In this document: positions 17,719 to 27,772 of the stretch, one piece after another
Layout: each line of letters opens with the position of its first letter
Numbering within the stretch: the stretch's first letter is position 1
Source of the DNA: Stenomitos rutilans HA7619-LM2
GTDB taxonomy: Bacteria; Cyanobacteriota; Cyanobacteriia; Leptolyngbyales; Leptolyngbyaceae
Assembly (NCBI GenBank): GCA_019358945.1
Contig: JAHHIE010000006.1
Coordinates: forward strand, 1-64,000
Direction: 5' to 3'
Length of the DNA: 64,000 nt
Program-made: the position numbers and the translations under genes
Notes under the pieces: generated by a model
The model's input: only the letters and a program-made list of their open reading frames with translations
Told to the model about the DNA's origin: nothing
Database searches by the model: none

Positions 17719-18267
17719 TGCGCGTTTGAAAACCCGTCATCACGCTGCTCTCTCGCCCGTAATTCGAAAATTCTGGTTCACGGTATGAAGTCCACTAAAG
17801 AGACTGCAAGCTTGTCTTTAGTTCCTTAAGTGAACTTGGATCTGTGCGCGCGAACCTGCCGTTCGGCGCGGCTAGGCAATGCAGCGAAGAAACTTTAAAC
17901 CACTGCCTAGAGGTCAAACGCAGCAGAATGCTCACTCTTAAGCACGACAGCGGGGTAGAAATACAAAGCTGGCGTTAAGAACATTGGCATGATCTGGATC
18001 TGGTTCCACAGTAAATTTGGTTCTACACTTGACTCATCAATCATCTGAATCGCTTGATGAGTTGCACGCTGGGCATGAGCAAAGCGAAACCCAGTAAAAG
18101 CATCGCTAGTGTTGGGTTTCAAACGATGCACCCCAATCGACCCCAAAGACTTAGCCGTTAATCCAGGGTAGCTGTTCTCGGCCCTCAGCCATAAATTTAC
18201 TCTAGTGACACGATCGATGATCTGTGAAAAGGCGCACTTCAGAGATTAATCAAGTACTTGCTTAGTC

Positions 18268-18377
18268 AGGACTTACGCGAATTCTCTAAAACTAGCCCCC
18301 CAGCCCCCAAATTTGGGGGAGCAAGCACTCAAAGTCCCCCAGAATTGGGGGATTTAGGGAGTGACTGCGTAAGTCCT
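18268..18377. mobile_element. Palindromic GGACTTACGC-ended element, copy A
   Basis: Exact 11-bp terminal inverted repeats (AGGACTTACGC / GCGTAAGTCCT) flank a 110-bp segment with internal CCCCCAAATTTGGGGG-type palindromes. Copy B at 44535-44602, read in reverse complement, matches it closely but lacks about 40 central bases. Further copies lie at 46444 and 49556. Confidence 0.85.
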
Positions 18378-18633
18378 ATTAGTTAAGAAAGTAAGGCACG
18401 GGTATCGTCTTTATCCAAAATTCATCAATCGATTAGGCAGAATTGACAGGATCAAGCTTGGTTCACCTCGCTTGAGCATTAAGATTATTTAAGAGAAGCA
18501 TTGTGCCGTAGATGCTTCGTATCCATTCAACCGTTGGATGGACGCCTCAGGCAAACGTGTTTCGCGATCGCCTCCCTCTCGCTGTTTGAGACCGAGTTCC
18601 GTGGATTTTCAGAGTGCCCTTTAAAGAGTCACC

Positions 18634-21600
18634 ATGCTTTCTGAATCGTCATCCCAAGAATTAATCGTTCTGCGCCAACGGTTGGCTGAGCAGACGGCAA
18701 TGCTAACGCAGGTTGAACAGCGGTTGCTGCACTCGAAGCAAATTGAATACACACTCAACGCTTCGCAGCAGAAGCTCTCAGTGGTGTTGCAGCAGGCACC
18801 GATCGCCGTTATTGAATGGAGTGCCGCCTTAGAAGTTGTGGATTGGAACTCTACAGCGGAGAGGCTTTTAGGCTATACCCGACAAGAAGTTATGGGTCGT
18901 CACGCCACAACTTTGTTAGCACCAGAACATAGCCATCAGGTGATGCAGACATGGCTGCAACAGCGCGAAAGCGATCGCACCTGCAACCCAACTCTTACCA
19001 AAGATCGCCGCCTCATAACGTGTGAGTGGCATAATACACCGCTGATTGACTTACAGGGGCAGATCACAGGGCTAGTGTCGATGGTGCAAGCCTGTTCTGA
19101 GCAAGCGGCACTACGGTGTGAATCTTTAGACCATCACCCATCCACCACTGCCACACCAGAACGTCTCACGCAACCGATTCAGGCAGACGCGATCGCGCAC
19201 AGTTCGCCCACGTTCTTAAACGATATCATCAACGCCACAGCCGATCCCCTCTTTGTGAAGGATCAGCAGCATCGCTACGTTGTCCTCAATGATCCATTCT
19301 GTCAATTTATGGGCTGGAACCGGGCTGAGGTGATCGGGCTAAATGATCATGATGTCTTTCCCGATACCGCACAGGCTGACTTCTTTCGGGATGCAGATCA
19401 GCTTGTGCTGGATGACGGAATCGATCGAGAAGAAGAAGAAAGCATTACCAACCTGCATGGCGTGACCCATATTTTCTCAACGAAGAAATCATGCCTTTAT
19501 GATGCGGCTGGCAATCGGTTTATGGTAGGCACGATGCGCGACATTACGGCACTCAAACAGGCAGAAGCCGCGCTCAAACAAGCGAAGGACGAGTTGGAAA
19601 TGCGGGTGAAGGAACGCACACAAGAGCTTCAGCAAACGGTGATGCAGCTTCAGCAAGAGATCCATGAACGTCAGGCAGCCTTACACGAGCGGGATCAAGC
19701 TGAAGCCAAACTGCAACACACCCGCAAATTTTTAGAGTCTGTGCTGAAAACGCTGCCCGTAGCCGTCATCGCGAAAGAGGCAAAAGACCTTCGCTATGTG
19801 CTGTGGAACCCAGCCGCTGAAGCCGTGCTGGGCGCAACTGCTAAAGACGTAATGGGCAAGAATGCTTATGATCTTTTGCCTCCTGAAGAAGCCGAAGCAT
19901 TGACTGAGAACGATCGCCAGGTGCTAAAAAGCAGGCACATTCTCGATATTCCAGAACAGTTGGTCATAACGAATGGTGAGGCTCGCATCTTACACACCAA
20001 GAAAACAGCGGTGTTTGATGAAGAGGGTAAGCCGCAGTACCTGTTAGCCATCACCGAAGATATTACCGAACGGAAACAGGCTGAAGCGGCGCTACGGCAA
20101 AACGAAGCGCAGTTACGGGAACTAGTGCAGCGCGAAGCATTGATCAATCGGGTGGCAAACCAGATTCGCAGTTCGTTAGATCTGGACACCATTTTGCAAA
20201 CGACCGTACACGAAGTCCGCAACTTGCTGCAAATCGATCGCTGTAGCTTTTGTTGGTATCACGTTCAATCAGACCAGTTTGCCAGCCTGGAATTTACGCA
20301 CGAATCACGCGATGCTGCCTTCCCCAGCTTTCTTGGCACCTACCCGCAAGATCTTAGCAAGCCTGCCGATCGCCATAACCCGATCGTGGAAAGCCTGCTG
20401 AACCAGACGCTTTATCGCGTGGATGATGTCGCGACCGATCCCCATCTCAAGCCAGAAGCGCGCGACATTCTACAGTTTTACGGCTATCACTCCGAGCTGT
20501 TGCTGCCAGTACACATTCTCTCTGGGCAGTTGGGCGGTATTCATTGTGGGCATCACAGCGCAGTACGACCCTGGAGCGACTCGGAAATTGAACTGCTGCA
20601 AGCGGTTGCCAGCCAACTGGCGATCGCTATCAATCAGGCAGAACTTTACAATCAAAGTGTCACAGCAGCCAATACCGCTCAGCAGCAGGCACAGCAGCTA
20701 GAACAAGCGCTGCAAGAGCTTCAGCAAGCGCAGGCGCAAATGGTGCAAAGCGAGAAGATGTCGAGCCTGGGGCAACTCGTGGCAGGGGTCGCCCATGAGA
20801 TTAATAACCCCGTCAACTTTATCTATGGCAACCTGACCTACGCCAATGAATACACCCAGGATTTGCTCAACCTCCTAAACCTGTATCAGCAGCATTACCC
20901 AACCCCCACTTCACAGATTGAGACGGTTGCAGACGCGATCGACATTCAGTTTGTGATGACCGATCTGCCCAGATTACTGGCCTCAATGAAGGTGGGAGCA
21001 GACCGCATTCAAAAAATTGTGGCCTCTCTGCGAACGTTTTCTCGCATGGATGAAGCCGAGTTTAAAGCAGTCGATCTTCACGACGGCATTGACAGCACGT
21101 TGATGATCTTGCAAAGTCGCCTCAAGGCCCAACAGCTACGCAGCCAGGGGCGGGAATACAATCGTCCTGAAATTGCGATCGTCAAAGATTATGGCGCTTT
21201 GCCACTGGTCGAATGTTATGCAGGGCAGCTCAATCAGGTGTTTATGAATATCCTTAGCAATGCGATTGACGCTTTAGAAGAAAGTTTTGAAAGAAGTGCG
21301 TCACGTGCTGCGAACGATGCGCTTGATGAGGGATACGAACGCACTGCGGTAGTAGGGAACGAGCAACCCCCTGGCACCATTCGGATTCGTACTGACATTC
21401 GAGCGAGTGATCGCATCATTATTACGATCGCGGACAACGGTTCTGGCATTCCTGAAGCCGCTCGCCAACGCCTGTTTGATCCCTTCTTCACCACCAAACC
21501 TGTCGGTAAGGGAACTGGCATGGGTTTATCCATCAGTTATCAGATTGTCACTGAGCGACATGGCGGGTCATTGCAGTGTGCTTCAACGCCTGGAGAAGGC

Positions 21601-21645
21601 ACTGAGTTTACGATCGAAATCCCGTTGAAGCAGCAAGCCCAGTAG
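18634..21645 (+). CDS. Hybrid-input sensor histidine kinase (PAS-PAS-PAS-GAF-HisKA-HATPase)
   Basis: A 1003-residue soluble sensor kinase. An N-terminal coiled coil precedes three PAS domains (about 46-165, 190-315 and 360-480), each closing with the PAC-type DITxLKQAE or DITERKQAE. A long Gln/Glu-rich coil sits between PAS2 and PAS3. A GAF domain (about 497-655) lacks a bilin Cys. The HisKA segment GQLVAGVAHEINNPVNF puts the phospho-accepting His at about 721, in the HPK4-like subclass. The ATPase domain has NILSNAIDAL (N box), DNGSGIP (G1), FDPFFTTKP (F) and GTGMGLSI (G2). No transmembrane helix is visible, so the signal is cytoplasmic. No adjacent response-regulator gene. Confidence 0.95.
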   Translation: MLSESSSQELIVLRQRLAEQTAMLTQVEQRLLHSKQIEYTLNASQQKLSVVLQQAPIAVIEWSAALEVVDWNSTAERLLGYTRQEVMGRHATTLLAPEHSHQVMQTWLQQRESDRTCNPTLTKDRRLITCEWHNTPLIDLQGQITGLVSMVQACSEQAALRCESLDHHPSTTATPERLTQPIQADAIAHSSPTFLNDIINATADPLFVKDQQHRYVVLNDPFCQFMGWNRAEVIGLNDHDVFPDTAQADFFRDADQLVLDDGIDREEEESITNLHGVTHIFSTKKSCLYDAAGNRFMVGTMRDITALKQAEAALKQAKDELEMRVKERTQELQQTVMQLQQEIHERQAALHERDQAEAKLQHTRKFLESVLKTLPVAVIAKEAKDLRYVLWNPAAEAVLGATAKDVMGKNAYDLLPPEEAEALTENDRQVLKSRHILDIPEQLVITNGEARILHTKKTAVFDEEGKPQYLLAITEDITERKQAEAALRQNEAQLRELVQREALINRVANQIRSSLDLDTILQTTVHEVRNLLQIDRCSFCWYHVQSDQFASLEFTHESRDAAFPSFLGTYPQDLSKPADRHNPIVESLLNQTLYRVDDVATDPHLKPEARDILQFYGYHSELLLPVHILSGQLGGIHCGHHSAVRPWSDSEIELLQAVASQLAIAINQAELYNQSVTAANTAQQQAQQLEQALQELQQAQAQMVQSEKMSSLGQLVAGVAHEINNPVNFIYGNLTYANEYTQDLLNLLNLYQQHYPTPTSQIETVADAIDIQFVMTDLPRLLASMKVGADRIQKIVASLRTFSRMDEAEFKAVDLHDGIDSTLMILQSRLKAQQLRSQGREYNRPEIAIVKDYGALPLVECYAGQLNQVFMNILSNAIDALEESFERSASRAANDALDEGYERTAVVGNEQPPGTIRIRTDIRASDRIIITIADNGSGIPEAARQRLFDPFFTTKPVGKGTGMGLSISYQIVTERHGGSLQCASTPGEGTEFTIEIPLKQQAQ

Positions 21646-21713
21646 GGGATGGTCTGTCCTACACTTGAGAAGCAACTGCGTCCTTCCATTGTTTGCAGAC
21701 ACGGTGATATTCC

Positions 21714-22295
21714 ATGACTTATACACCCAGAATCCTGGCTTTTGCGGGTAGTACCCGAACCGATTCGTTCAACAAACGTCTCGTGAAGATTGCGGCTCAG
21801 GGCGCAACAGCGGTAGGCGCAGACACTACGTTTGCAGATTTACGAGAGTTTGCCATGCCGTTGTTTGATGAAGATCTGGAAGCAAAGGAAGGTCTTCCAT
21901 CAGGGGCACGTCAATTCAAAGACCTTCTGCTGGCGCACGATGGGCTGCTGATTGCGTCGCCGGAATACAACAGCTCCATTACGGCAGTTTTGAAAAACGC
22001 GATCGACTGGGCTTCTCGCCCCGCCGAAGGGGAAGCCCCACTAGGCTGTTTTGTAGGTAAGGTGGCAGCGCTAATGAGTGCTTCTCCGGGTGCGCTGGGT
22101 GGCTTACGTGGCCTGATGCATGCACGATCAATTTTGGGCAACATCAAAGTTATCGTGCTGCCAGACCAAATTGCCGTGCCCAAAGCCTATGAAGCATTCG
22201 GCGATGATGGTCAGCTCAAAGACCCTAAGCAGCAGGCAAGCGTAGAAAGCCTTGGTGCCAATGTGGCGACGATCGTCGCCAAGCTCAAGGCATGA
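21714..22295 (+). CDS. NADPH-dependent FMN reductase family protein
   Basis: A flavodoxin-like fold of 193 residues. The N-terminal FAGSTRTDSFNKRL is the FMN-phosphate loop and SPEYNSSITAVLKNAIDW is the strictly conserved active-site segment of the chromate/azo/quinone reductase family. Such enzymes transfer electrons from NAD(P)H through FMN to quinones, azo dyes or metals. It begins 68 bases after the histidine kinase gene in the same direction and converges on the response regulator/flavoprotein fusion, suggesting a redox-related neighbourhood (inference). Physiological substrate unknown. Confidence 0.93.
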   Translation: MTYTPRILAFAGSTRTDSFNKRLVKIAAQGATAVGADTTFADLREFAMPLFDEDLEAKEGLPSGARQFKDLLLAHDGLLIASPEYNSSITAVLKNAIDWASRPAEGEAPLGCFVGKVAALMSASPGALGGLRGLMHARSILGNIKVIVLPDQIAVPKAYEAFGDDGQLKDPKQQASVESLGANVATIVAKLKA

Positions 22296-22354
22296 TGCAC
22301 GGCACAAGTCGGCTCTGATTGGAGACGGTGACCGATCAATGCGGTCACAAGACC

Positions 22355-24019
22355 TTACAGCAACTTGCTGAGATACTGGTGGATGAACTGCACGGCGATC
22401 GAGCCTTCACCCACTCCTGATGCTACTCGTTTTACAGACCCCTGCCGCACATCCCCTGCCGCAAACACACCGGGAACGTTGGTTTCTAGCAAGAATGGGT
22501 CACGCTCCAACGGCCAGCCTTTTGGTCGCTGTTTCTCCCGCGTTAAATCTCGACCCGTCAAAATAAAGCCCTGCTGATCTCGTTCCACCACACCGTCCAG
22601 CCAGTCTGTGCGCGGACTAGCGCCAATGAACACAAATAGGGACGCGGCTGGAACCGTTTCGGTCGTGCCTGTTTCGGCATTGGCAATGACGATCGCCTCC
22701 AGGTGTTCCGTCCCTTTCACTTCAACCACGCTACAGCCCGTGCAAACGCTAATATTCTCTGTTGCACCAATTTGATCAATCAAATACTGCGACATGCTCT
22801 TAGTCAGCGATTCGCCCCGCACCAGCATCACCACCTGGCGGGCATATTTTGAGAAGTGCATTGCGGCCTGCCCGGCTGAGTTGGCCCCCCCGATGATGTA
22901 GACATCCTCGCCGCCACAAGCGATCGCCTCTGTCATCGCAGCACCATAGTAAACGCCAGCACCATTCAGTTGATCGATCCCCGGCACATTGAGCTTGCGG
23001 TAAGATACGCCCGTCGCAATCATCAAGGCATGGCAGCTTACCTCACTCCCATCAGCTAATTTGACAATGCGATAGGGGTCTTCAACCCGAATGTCGATCG
23101 CCTCTTGTGCCAAAATTTCGACCCCAAAGCGGCGCGCTTGCGTCACCGCACGGCGTGCTAAGTCAGCACCACTTAAACCTACGGGAAACCCCAGGTAGTT
23201 TTCAATGCGAGAACTAGAGCCAGCCTGACCACCCGGAGCCTGTCGTTCAAGCATCAGGGTACTCAAGCCTTCCGACGCTCCGTAAACCCCGGCGGCTAAA
23301 CCCGCAGGCCCACCACCCACAATAACCAGATCATAAAAAGGGCGAGTTGCATGGGTCTTTAACCCAACCTTTTCTGCAATTTCGGCGTTAGATGGCTGTA
23401 TCAACTGCGTCCCATCGGGAAACAACACCAGTGGTAACGGTTGCTGCTCGCCTATCGTGGCGTAGTCTAGTAACTGCGTTGCCTCTGCTTCTAGCTCAAC
23501 GTCGAGCCACTGGTACGGCACCTGATTACTCGCCAGAAAGCTTTTGACCTGATGCGATCGCGGCGACCAGCGAGAACCCACCACACGAATGCCCTCAAAC
23601 GGAGGATGAAAATTAGCCTGCCAGTCAGCCAGCAAGTCATCCAGCACAGGGTAAAGGCGTTCTTCAGGCGGATCCCACGGTTTCAGCAAGTAATAATCGA
23701 TTTGCGTCGAGTTGATCGCACGAATGGCCGCATCGGTATCCGCATATGCCGTGAGTAAAGCACGCTTAGCGGTTGGAAAAACGGGCAGGGCTTGCTCCAG
23801 AAACTCAACGCCGTTCATCTGCGGCATGCGCTGATCAACCAGGAAAAGGGCGATCGGTTCATTCCGCAACTTGAGCTTCTCGACGGTTGCCATTGCCACC
23901 GCACCCGATTCTGCACGCATAATGCGAAAGCGATCGCCATACTGCTGTCGCAAATCTCGCGCTACGGCTTGTAGCACTTCAGGATCATCATCAACGGTCA
24001 GAACAACCGGCTTAGCCAT
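22355..24019 (-). CDS. Response regulator fused to a thioredoxin-reductase-like flavoprotein, redox cysteines absent
   Basis: Residues 1-125 are a receiver domain: acidic pocket DDD (10-12), phospho-acceptor D62 in LFLVDQRMP and K113 in LLKPWD. Residues about 140-210 read as a thioredoxin/glutaredoxin-like fold (VVGSRWSPRSHQVKSFL) without a CxxC pair. From about 225 a pyridine nucleotide-disulphide oxidoreductase domain follows, with FAD motifs VIVGGGPAGLAAGVYGASEG and FAAGDVRQG and an NAD(P) motif YIIGGANSAGQA. Where thioredoxin reductases have CATC, this protein reads GAAMTEAIAC, so it is not a classical thioredoxin reductase. Such fusions occur in cyanobacteria and actinobacteria. Its electron acceptor is unknown. 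Start ATG 24019. Confidence 0.92.
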   Translation of the reverse strand: MAKPVVLTVDDDPEVLQAVARDLRQQYGDRFRIMRAESGAVAMATVEKLKLRNEPIALFLVDQRMPQMNGVEFLEQALPVFPTAKRALLTAYADTDAAIRAINSTQIDYYLLKPWDPPEERLYPVLDDLLADWQANFHPPFEGIRVVGSRWSPRSHQVKSFLASNQVPYQWLDVELEAEATQLLDYATIGEQQPLPLVLFPDGTQLIQPSNAEIAEKVGLKTHATRPFYDLVIVGGGPAGLAAGVYGASEGLSTLMLERQAPGGQAGSSSRIENYLGFPVGLSGADLARRAVTQARRFGVEILAQEAIDIRVEDPYRIVKLADGSEVSCHALMIATGVSYRKLNVPGIDQLNGAGVYYGAAMTEAIACGGEDVYIIGGANSAGQAAMHFSKYARQVVMLVRGESLTKSMSQYLIDQIGATENISVCTGCSVVEVKGTEHLEAIVIANAETGTTETVPAASLFVFIGASPRTDWLDGVVERDQQGFILTGRDLTREKQRPKGWPLERDPFLLETNVPGVFAAGDVRQGSVKRVASGVGEGSIAVQFIHQYLSKLL

Positions 24020-24120
24020 GCAGGTTACCTAATGCTTTTTGCAGTTACTTCAATTCTTTACCTGGTTTACACAGCCAGCGCAACGCCCGATCGTACTGGT
24101 TTAGAGGCATCCCAAAGCGA

Positions 24121-24669
24121 TCAGCCCAAGCGTTGCATCTTTAAGAGCACTGGATCAAACCCTGGATCAAACTGAGTCTTTTCATCAAAGTAAGCGTCTT
24201 GAAGATGCACCTGAAACAAGTCTGCTCCTCTCAAATCAGCCCCAACCAGATTTGCTCGGTAAAAACTCGTGTGGAGCAGATCCGCACCGCCGAGGTTCAC
24301 ATCCCTAAGATCGGCATCCCTGAGATCGGCACTGGAAAGATTAACACACCTCAAATCAGCGCCTCGTAGCTTGGTGCCATGCAGCTTGGCTTGCCGCATA
24401 TCGGCTTTGTATAAAGTTGCACCTTCTAGCGTTGCCTGGGTCAGATCTGTTTTTTGCAAACTCGCCTGACTCAAGTTCGCGTTGCTGAAATTTGCGGCCA
24501 TCAGGTCAGAATCGAGCAAGTTTGCGTGCTCCAGATCCGCGTGCTGGAGATTGATCCCTTGCAGATTGGCTTCCTTTAAATTGATCGCCCCAAGCGTTGT
24601 ATGGCTAAAGTCCCGCTCTCCGGCAGCATAGCGCTCCAGTAGTTCAGCCCCATTGCCGATGCTAGTCAT
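24121..24669 (-). CDS. Pentapeptide repeat protein
   Basis: From about residue 28 to 165 the protein consists of A(D/N)LxX pentapeptides (for example ADLEHANLLDSDLMAANFSN), about 26 of them, which fold as a right-handed quadrilateral beta helix. The N-terminal NGAELLERYAAGERDFS is the lead-in sequence common to many cyanobacterial members. No signal peptide or membrane helix is present, so it is cytoplasmic. Function of these proteins is mostly unknown. It lies upstream of the response-regulator fusion gene on the same strand, about 100 bases away. Confidence 0.94.
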   Translation of the reverse strand: MTSIGNGAELLERYAAGERDFSHTTLGAINLKEANLQGINLQHADLEHANLLDSDLMAANFSNANLSQASLQKTDLTQATLEGATLYKADMRQAKLHGTKLRGADLRCVNLSSADLRDADLRDVNLGGADLLHTSFYRANLVGADLRGADLFQVHLQDAYFDEKTQFDPGFDPVLLKMQRLG

Positions 24670-24989
24670 AACACTTCCCCCGTTCTGGATGCTGGTTGCA
24701 CGATCAGTCAGTCATTAGTGAAAAGTCTAGCGCGTTCATTCCCTTCAAACCTTGACTAGGCGATGAATGATGCTCCAGGGCAATTTTTACGAAGAGAGAC
24801 TTTGTTCGCTAGCTTGGCGTTCAGTATTCAGCTTAAAGATGCAGGCGTATCTTAATCAGGCGATCGCCATAAACCTCAAGCCGCCTTTCCCCTCTCCTTT
24901 CAGCCTTTTATTTTTGAGCCATCAGCGGTCAGTTCACTCCCATTTCCCATTCCCTACTTCCCACTCCTATCCTTCTGCCTCCTTCTAAC
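24670..24989. other. Intergenic region, 320 bp
   Basis: It contains a CCATCAGCGGTCAGTTC-type fragment of the dispersed repeat at about 24918-24935 followed by a pyrimidine-rich tract. Nothing else was recognised. Confidence 0.5.
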
Positions 24990-26546
24990 TCAGCCGTCAA
25001 ATGCCTTTTGCATCATGGGTAGCGGAGAGGTTTTTAATAAGCCAGACTGTACAAATTTTGCATAAATGCCAGCCTCGATCGACAGCAGTTCTTTTTGATG
25101 TTGCTCTAAGCTAAAGGCTTTCAGCTGAGCATGTTTTTCTTGCATCTGCTGAATATCAATCTGTAACTGCTGAAGCTGCTGTTGGACAAACTCCAGTTGC
25201 GATCGTAGGATTTCGGGATTAATCGTCACTTGAGTATCAGTTTGACTTAAATGAGAGGCCACCTGACTAAGTGCATCTCGACGAGCAATTAATTCTAAAT
25301 ACTGTTGTTGCAAAGACTGATCATCCAATAAATGCAGCTTCTCTAACAGAAACTTGACGGTCAAACCCTGCACTAGCAGCGTAAACCACACCACACCAAA
25401 AGAGTTTGCGATAATTTCTTCGCGCCCCATAACCACGATCGGAATACTGAGCGCCAGCGAAATTGACACCGAGCCACGCAAACCTGACCACCACAAAACT
25501 GTTTGCTCTCGCCAGGGAATTTTGGTGTTTGCCAGCCAGTTGGTCAGCGCACTAAAGCCATAAATAGTTAAGGCGCGAGACAGCACGATCGCCGCGATCG
25601 CAATACTCGTGGTGCTAAGATTTCGCACCAGATTGGGTAGATGAATCTGATCGCCGAGCAGTAGAAACAGGATGGAATTGACGAAAAAGATGATAAATTC
25701 CCAAAACTCTACCATTGTCGATCGCTTCGTGGGTAAAACTCCCGCTTTGGCGCTAAAATTGCCAATCACCAAACCTGCTGTGACCACTCCAATCACGCCA
25801 GACCCCCCAAGCTCTTCCACCAGCAAATAGGTACCATAAGCCGTCACGATCGTCAGCGACTGCTCCACCCACGACAGTTCATACCGCTGCGTCAAAAAAG
25901 CTACACAGATACCGATCAGTCCGCCAATACCTAAGCCAATCCCCGTAACCACGAGAAAGCGCAGCACGGTGGCTGAAAGCTGCACAGGTTGTGGATCAAC
26001 CGCCAACTCGACTAGCACTCCAAAGGCGACCACCGCGGCACCATCGTTGACAAGGCTTTCCCCCTCAAGCAGCGTTGTGAGCCGTTTACCAGCCCCAACT
26101 TCACGAAATAACCCAATCACCGCTGCCGAATCGGTTGCCGATAGGCATGCACCAACCAACAACGCTGTCATCCAGGGAATATGTGCAAACGCATGGAGCG
26201 CCCAACCGACTGTGGCGATCGATAACCCCACCCCACCAATCGCATAAAGACCACTCGGCAGTAATTCTTCTCGCAGCTCTGACCACCGCATATTCCACGC
26301 CGCCTCAAATAAAAGTGGCGGTAAAAAAATCATCAAAATCATGCCCGGAGACAAATCCAGCAACCGCACATCCACCAGCGCCAGACCCAAGCCCACAATG
26401 ACCAACAGCAACGTATAGGGAACTTGGCGCAGCGCCGAAAAGATTTTGGGTAGACCTGCCGCACTCAAGGCAACCAGCAAGATGAAGAGAAACTGCTTCA
26501 GGTCTTTCTCGATCGCAACATCGGTAGCACTGGTCAAGAAGCTCAT
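24990..26546 (-). CDS. Na+/H+ antiporter, CPA1/NhaP family
   Basis: About 12 hydrophobic helices span residues 15-415. ATDSAAVIGLF carries the family's ion-binding Asp in an extended helix, and LLEGESLVNDGAAVVAFG is the conserved CPA1 segment with the second Asp. WSGLRGSVSISLALSIP near the C-terminal end of the membrane domain is also characteristic. Residues about 420-518 are a cytoplasmic Gln-rich coiled coil (LEFVQQQLQQLQIDIQQMQEK). The antiporter exchanges cytoplasmic Na+ (or K+) for H+ and helps salt and pH tolerance. ATG at 26546. No partner subunit nearby. Confidence 0.93.
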   Translation of the reverse strand: MSFLTSATDVAIEKDLKQFLFILLVALSAAGLPKIFSALRQVPYTLLLVIVGLGLALVDVRLLDLSPGMILMIFLPPLLFEAAWNMRWSELREELLPSGLYAIGGVGLSIATVGWALHAFAHIPWMTALLVGACLSATDSAAVIGLFREVGAGKRLTTLLEGESLVNDGAAVVAFGVLVELAVDPQPVQLSATVLRFLVVTGIGLGIGGLIGICVAFLTQRYELSWVEQSLTIVTAYGTYLLVEELGGSGVIGVVTAGLVIGNFSAKAGVLPTKRSTMVEFWEFIIFFVNSILFLLLGDQIHLPNLVRNLSTTSIAIAAIVLSRALTIYGFSALTNWLANTKIPWREQTVLWWSGLRGSVSISLALSIPIVVMGREEIIANSFGVVWFTLLVQGLTVKFLLEKLHLLDDQSLQQQYLELIARRDALSQVASHLSQTDTQVTINPEILRSQLEFVQQQLQQLQIDIQQMQEKHAQLKAFSLEQHQKELLSIEAGIYAKFVQSGLLKTSPLPMMQKAFDG

Positions 26547-26920
26547 AACGTGTGAATCATGTCAGAATGCCCTATCCTGAGCGATGGTTGTAGGCAGAAA
26601 CCGTGTTTTCCATTACCAAACGCTATCTCCACAGCCTCTTATTAACAGTCTCGCCCAGGGTCAACGTCGCTCACTAAAGCGCTTAAAGCTGATGACTATG
26701 ACTAAGTCCAGCCTTAAACGGCTTAACTGCAACCGTATTTAAAATTTATTAAAAGTAAAACGTGACTGTGTATTAAAGTTCAGCACGTTATCTCAGAACT
26801 TCTTGGTTTTTTCACGAATCCATTAACTGACTCACCATCCCTTTACTGACATACCTAAGTACGGCGTTTAGCATAGTGAGCGTAATCTTTTGTTTGCCGC
26901 AGATTCCTAAGAGGTGTTGC
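26547..26920. other. Intergenic/promoter region upstream of the CDP-sugar gene run
   Basis: A 374-bp AT-rich stretch between the divergent antiporter and cytidylyltransferase genes. It should hold the promoter of the glycan operon. I see no convincing specific element beyond a good GAGG ribosome-binding site just before 26921. Confidence 0.5.
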
Positions 26921-27694
26921 ATGAAGGCAGTGATATTGGCTGGCGGATTAGGTACGCGATTAAGTGAAGAGACAACAATCAAGCCGAAACCAATGGTTGA
27001 AGTTGGTGGTCAGCCAATTCTTTGGCACATTATGAAAACCTACTCAGCTCACGGAGTGAATGACTTCATCATCTGCTGTGGTTACAAAGGTTATGTCATC
27101 AAAGAGTTCTTTGCAAACTACTTCCTGCGCATGTCCGATGTCACCTTTGATATGCGCTTTAACCAGATGAATATTCACGCTGGGAATGCCGAACCCTGGC
27201 GTGTCACGCTCGTCGATACAGGCGAAAATACAATGACAGGTGGACGACTCAAGCGCGTACGCGAACATATTGGCAATGAAACCTTCTGCTTCACCTACGG
27301 GGATGGTGTCAGCAATGTTGATATCACCAGGCTGATTGAATTCCATAAAGCTGAAGGCGTATCGGCTACCCTGACAGCCGTACAACCTCCTGGACGTTTT
27401 GGCGCAATTTCCCTGACAAAAGAGCAGACTAAAATTAAGCAGTTCCATGAAAAGCCAGAAGGCGATGGAGCCTGGATTAACGGTGGCTACTTCGTTCTAG
27501 AACCAGAAGTCATTGACTACATCGAAGACGACACCGTGATGTGGGAACACGAACCGCTTAAAAAGATTGCTCATGATGGCAAGCTGGCAGCCTTCAGGCA
27601 TGATGGGTTCTGGCAACCAATGGATACTCTCAAGGATAAAAACTATCTAGACGATTTGTGGCAGAAAGGGAAGGCCCCCTGGAAAGTCTGGTAG
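26921..27694 (+). CDS. rfbF: Glucose-1-phosphate cytidylyltransferase
   Basis: This enzyme makes CDP-glucose from CTP and glucose 1-phosphate, the entry to CDP-dideoxy and branched sugars. The N-terminal [14 protein letters not shown] is the nucleotide loop, followed by [20 protein letters not shown], and [10 protein letters not shown] holds the metal-binding Asp. The frame opens at 26876, but ATG 26921 with AAGAGGTG upstream gives the expected N-terminus and 257 residues. It is the first gene of a same-direction run through 32989. The usual next enzyme, CDP-glucose 4,6-dehydratase, is not obviously present. Confidence 0.95.
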   Translation: MKAVILAGGLGTRLSEETTIKPKPMVEVGGQPILWHIMKTYSAHGVNDFIICCGYKGYVIKEFFANYFLRMSDVTFDMRFNQMNIHAGNAEPWRVTLVDTGENTMTGGRLKRVREHIGNETFCFTYGDGVSNVDITRLIEFHKAEGVSATLTAVQPPGRFGAISLTKEQTKIKQFHEKPEGDGAWINGGYFVLEPEVIDYIEDDTVMWEHEPLKKIAHDGKLAAFRHDGFWQPMDTLKDKNYLDDLWQKGKAPWKVW

Positions 27695-27772
27695 GTCTGG
27701 CGAACCTGACAGTAGACTGCACCACGCGATCGACCGTTTTACTCAAAGCAAACTCATTAAGGGCAAAGATTT

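Larger units (their letters stand above)
17561..18633. other. Long intergenic region, 1073 bp
   Basis: It holds a MITE-like element (17621-17718), a GC hairpin at about 17846-17869, a CTAGGCA/TGCCTAG inverted repeat at about 17871-17912 and a palindromic element (18268-18377). A 79-codon minus-strand frame (17907-18146, TTG start) has no recognisable family and is probably chance. The promoter of the histidine kinase should lie in the last 200 bases. Confidence 0.6.

Noticed and set aside
17846-17869. GC hairpin considered as part of a tRNA
   Set aside because: No cloverleaf, no anticodon arm and no T-loop could be built around it.
17907-18146. 79-codon minus-strand frame in the long intergenic region
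   Set aside because: TTG start, no recognisable family, no ribosome-binding site, unusual composition.
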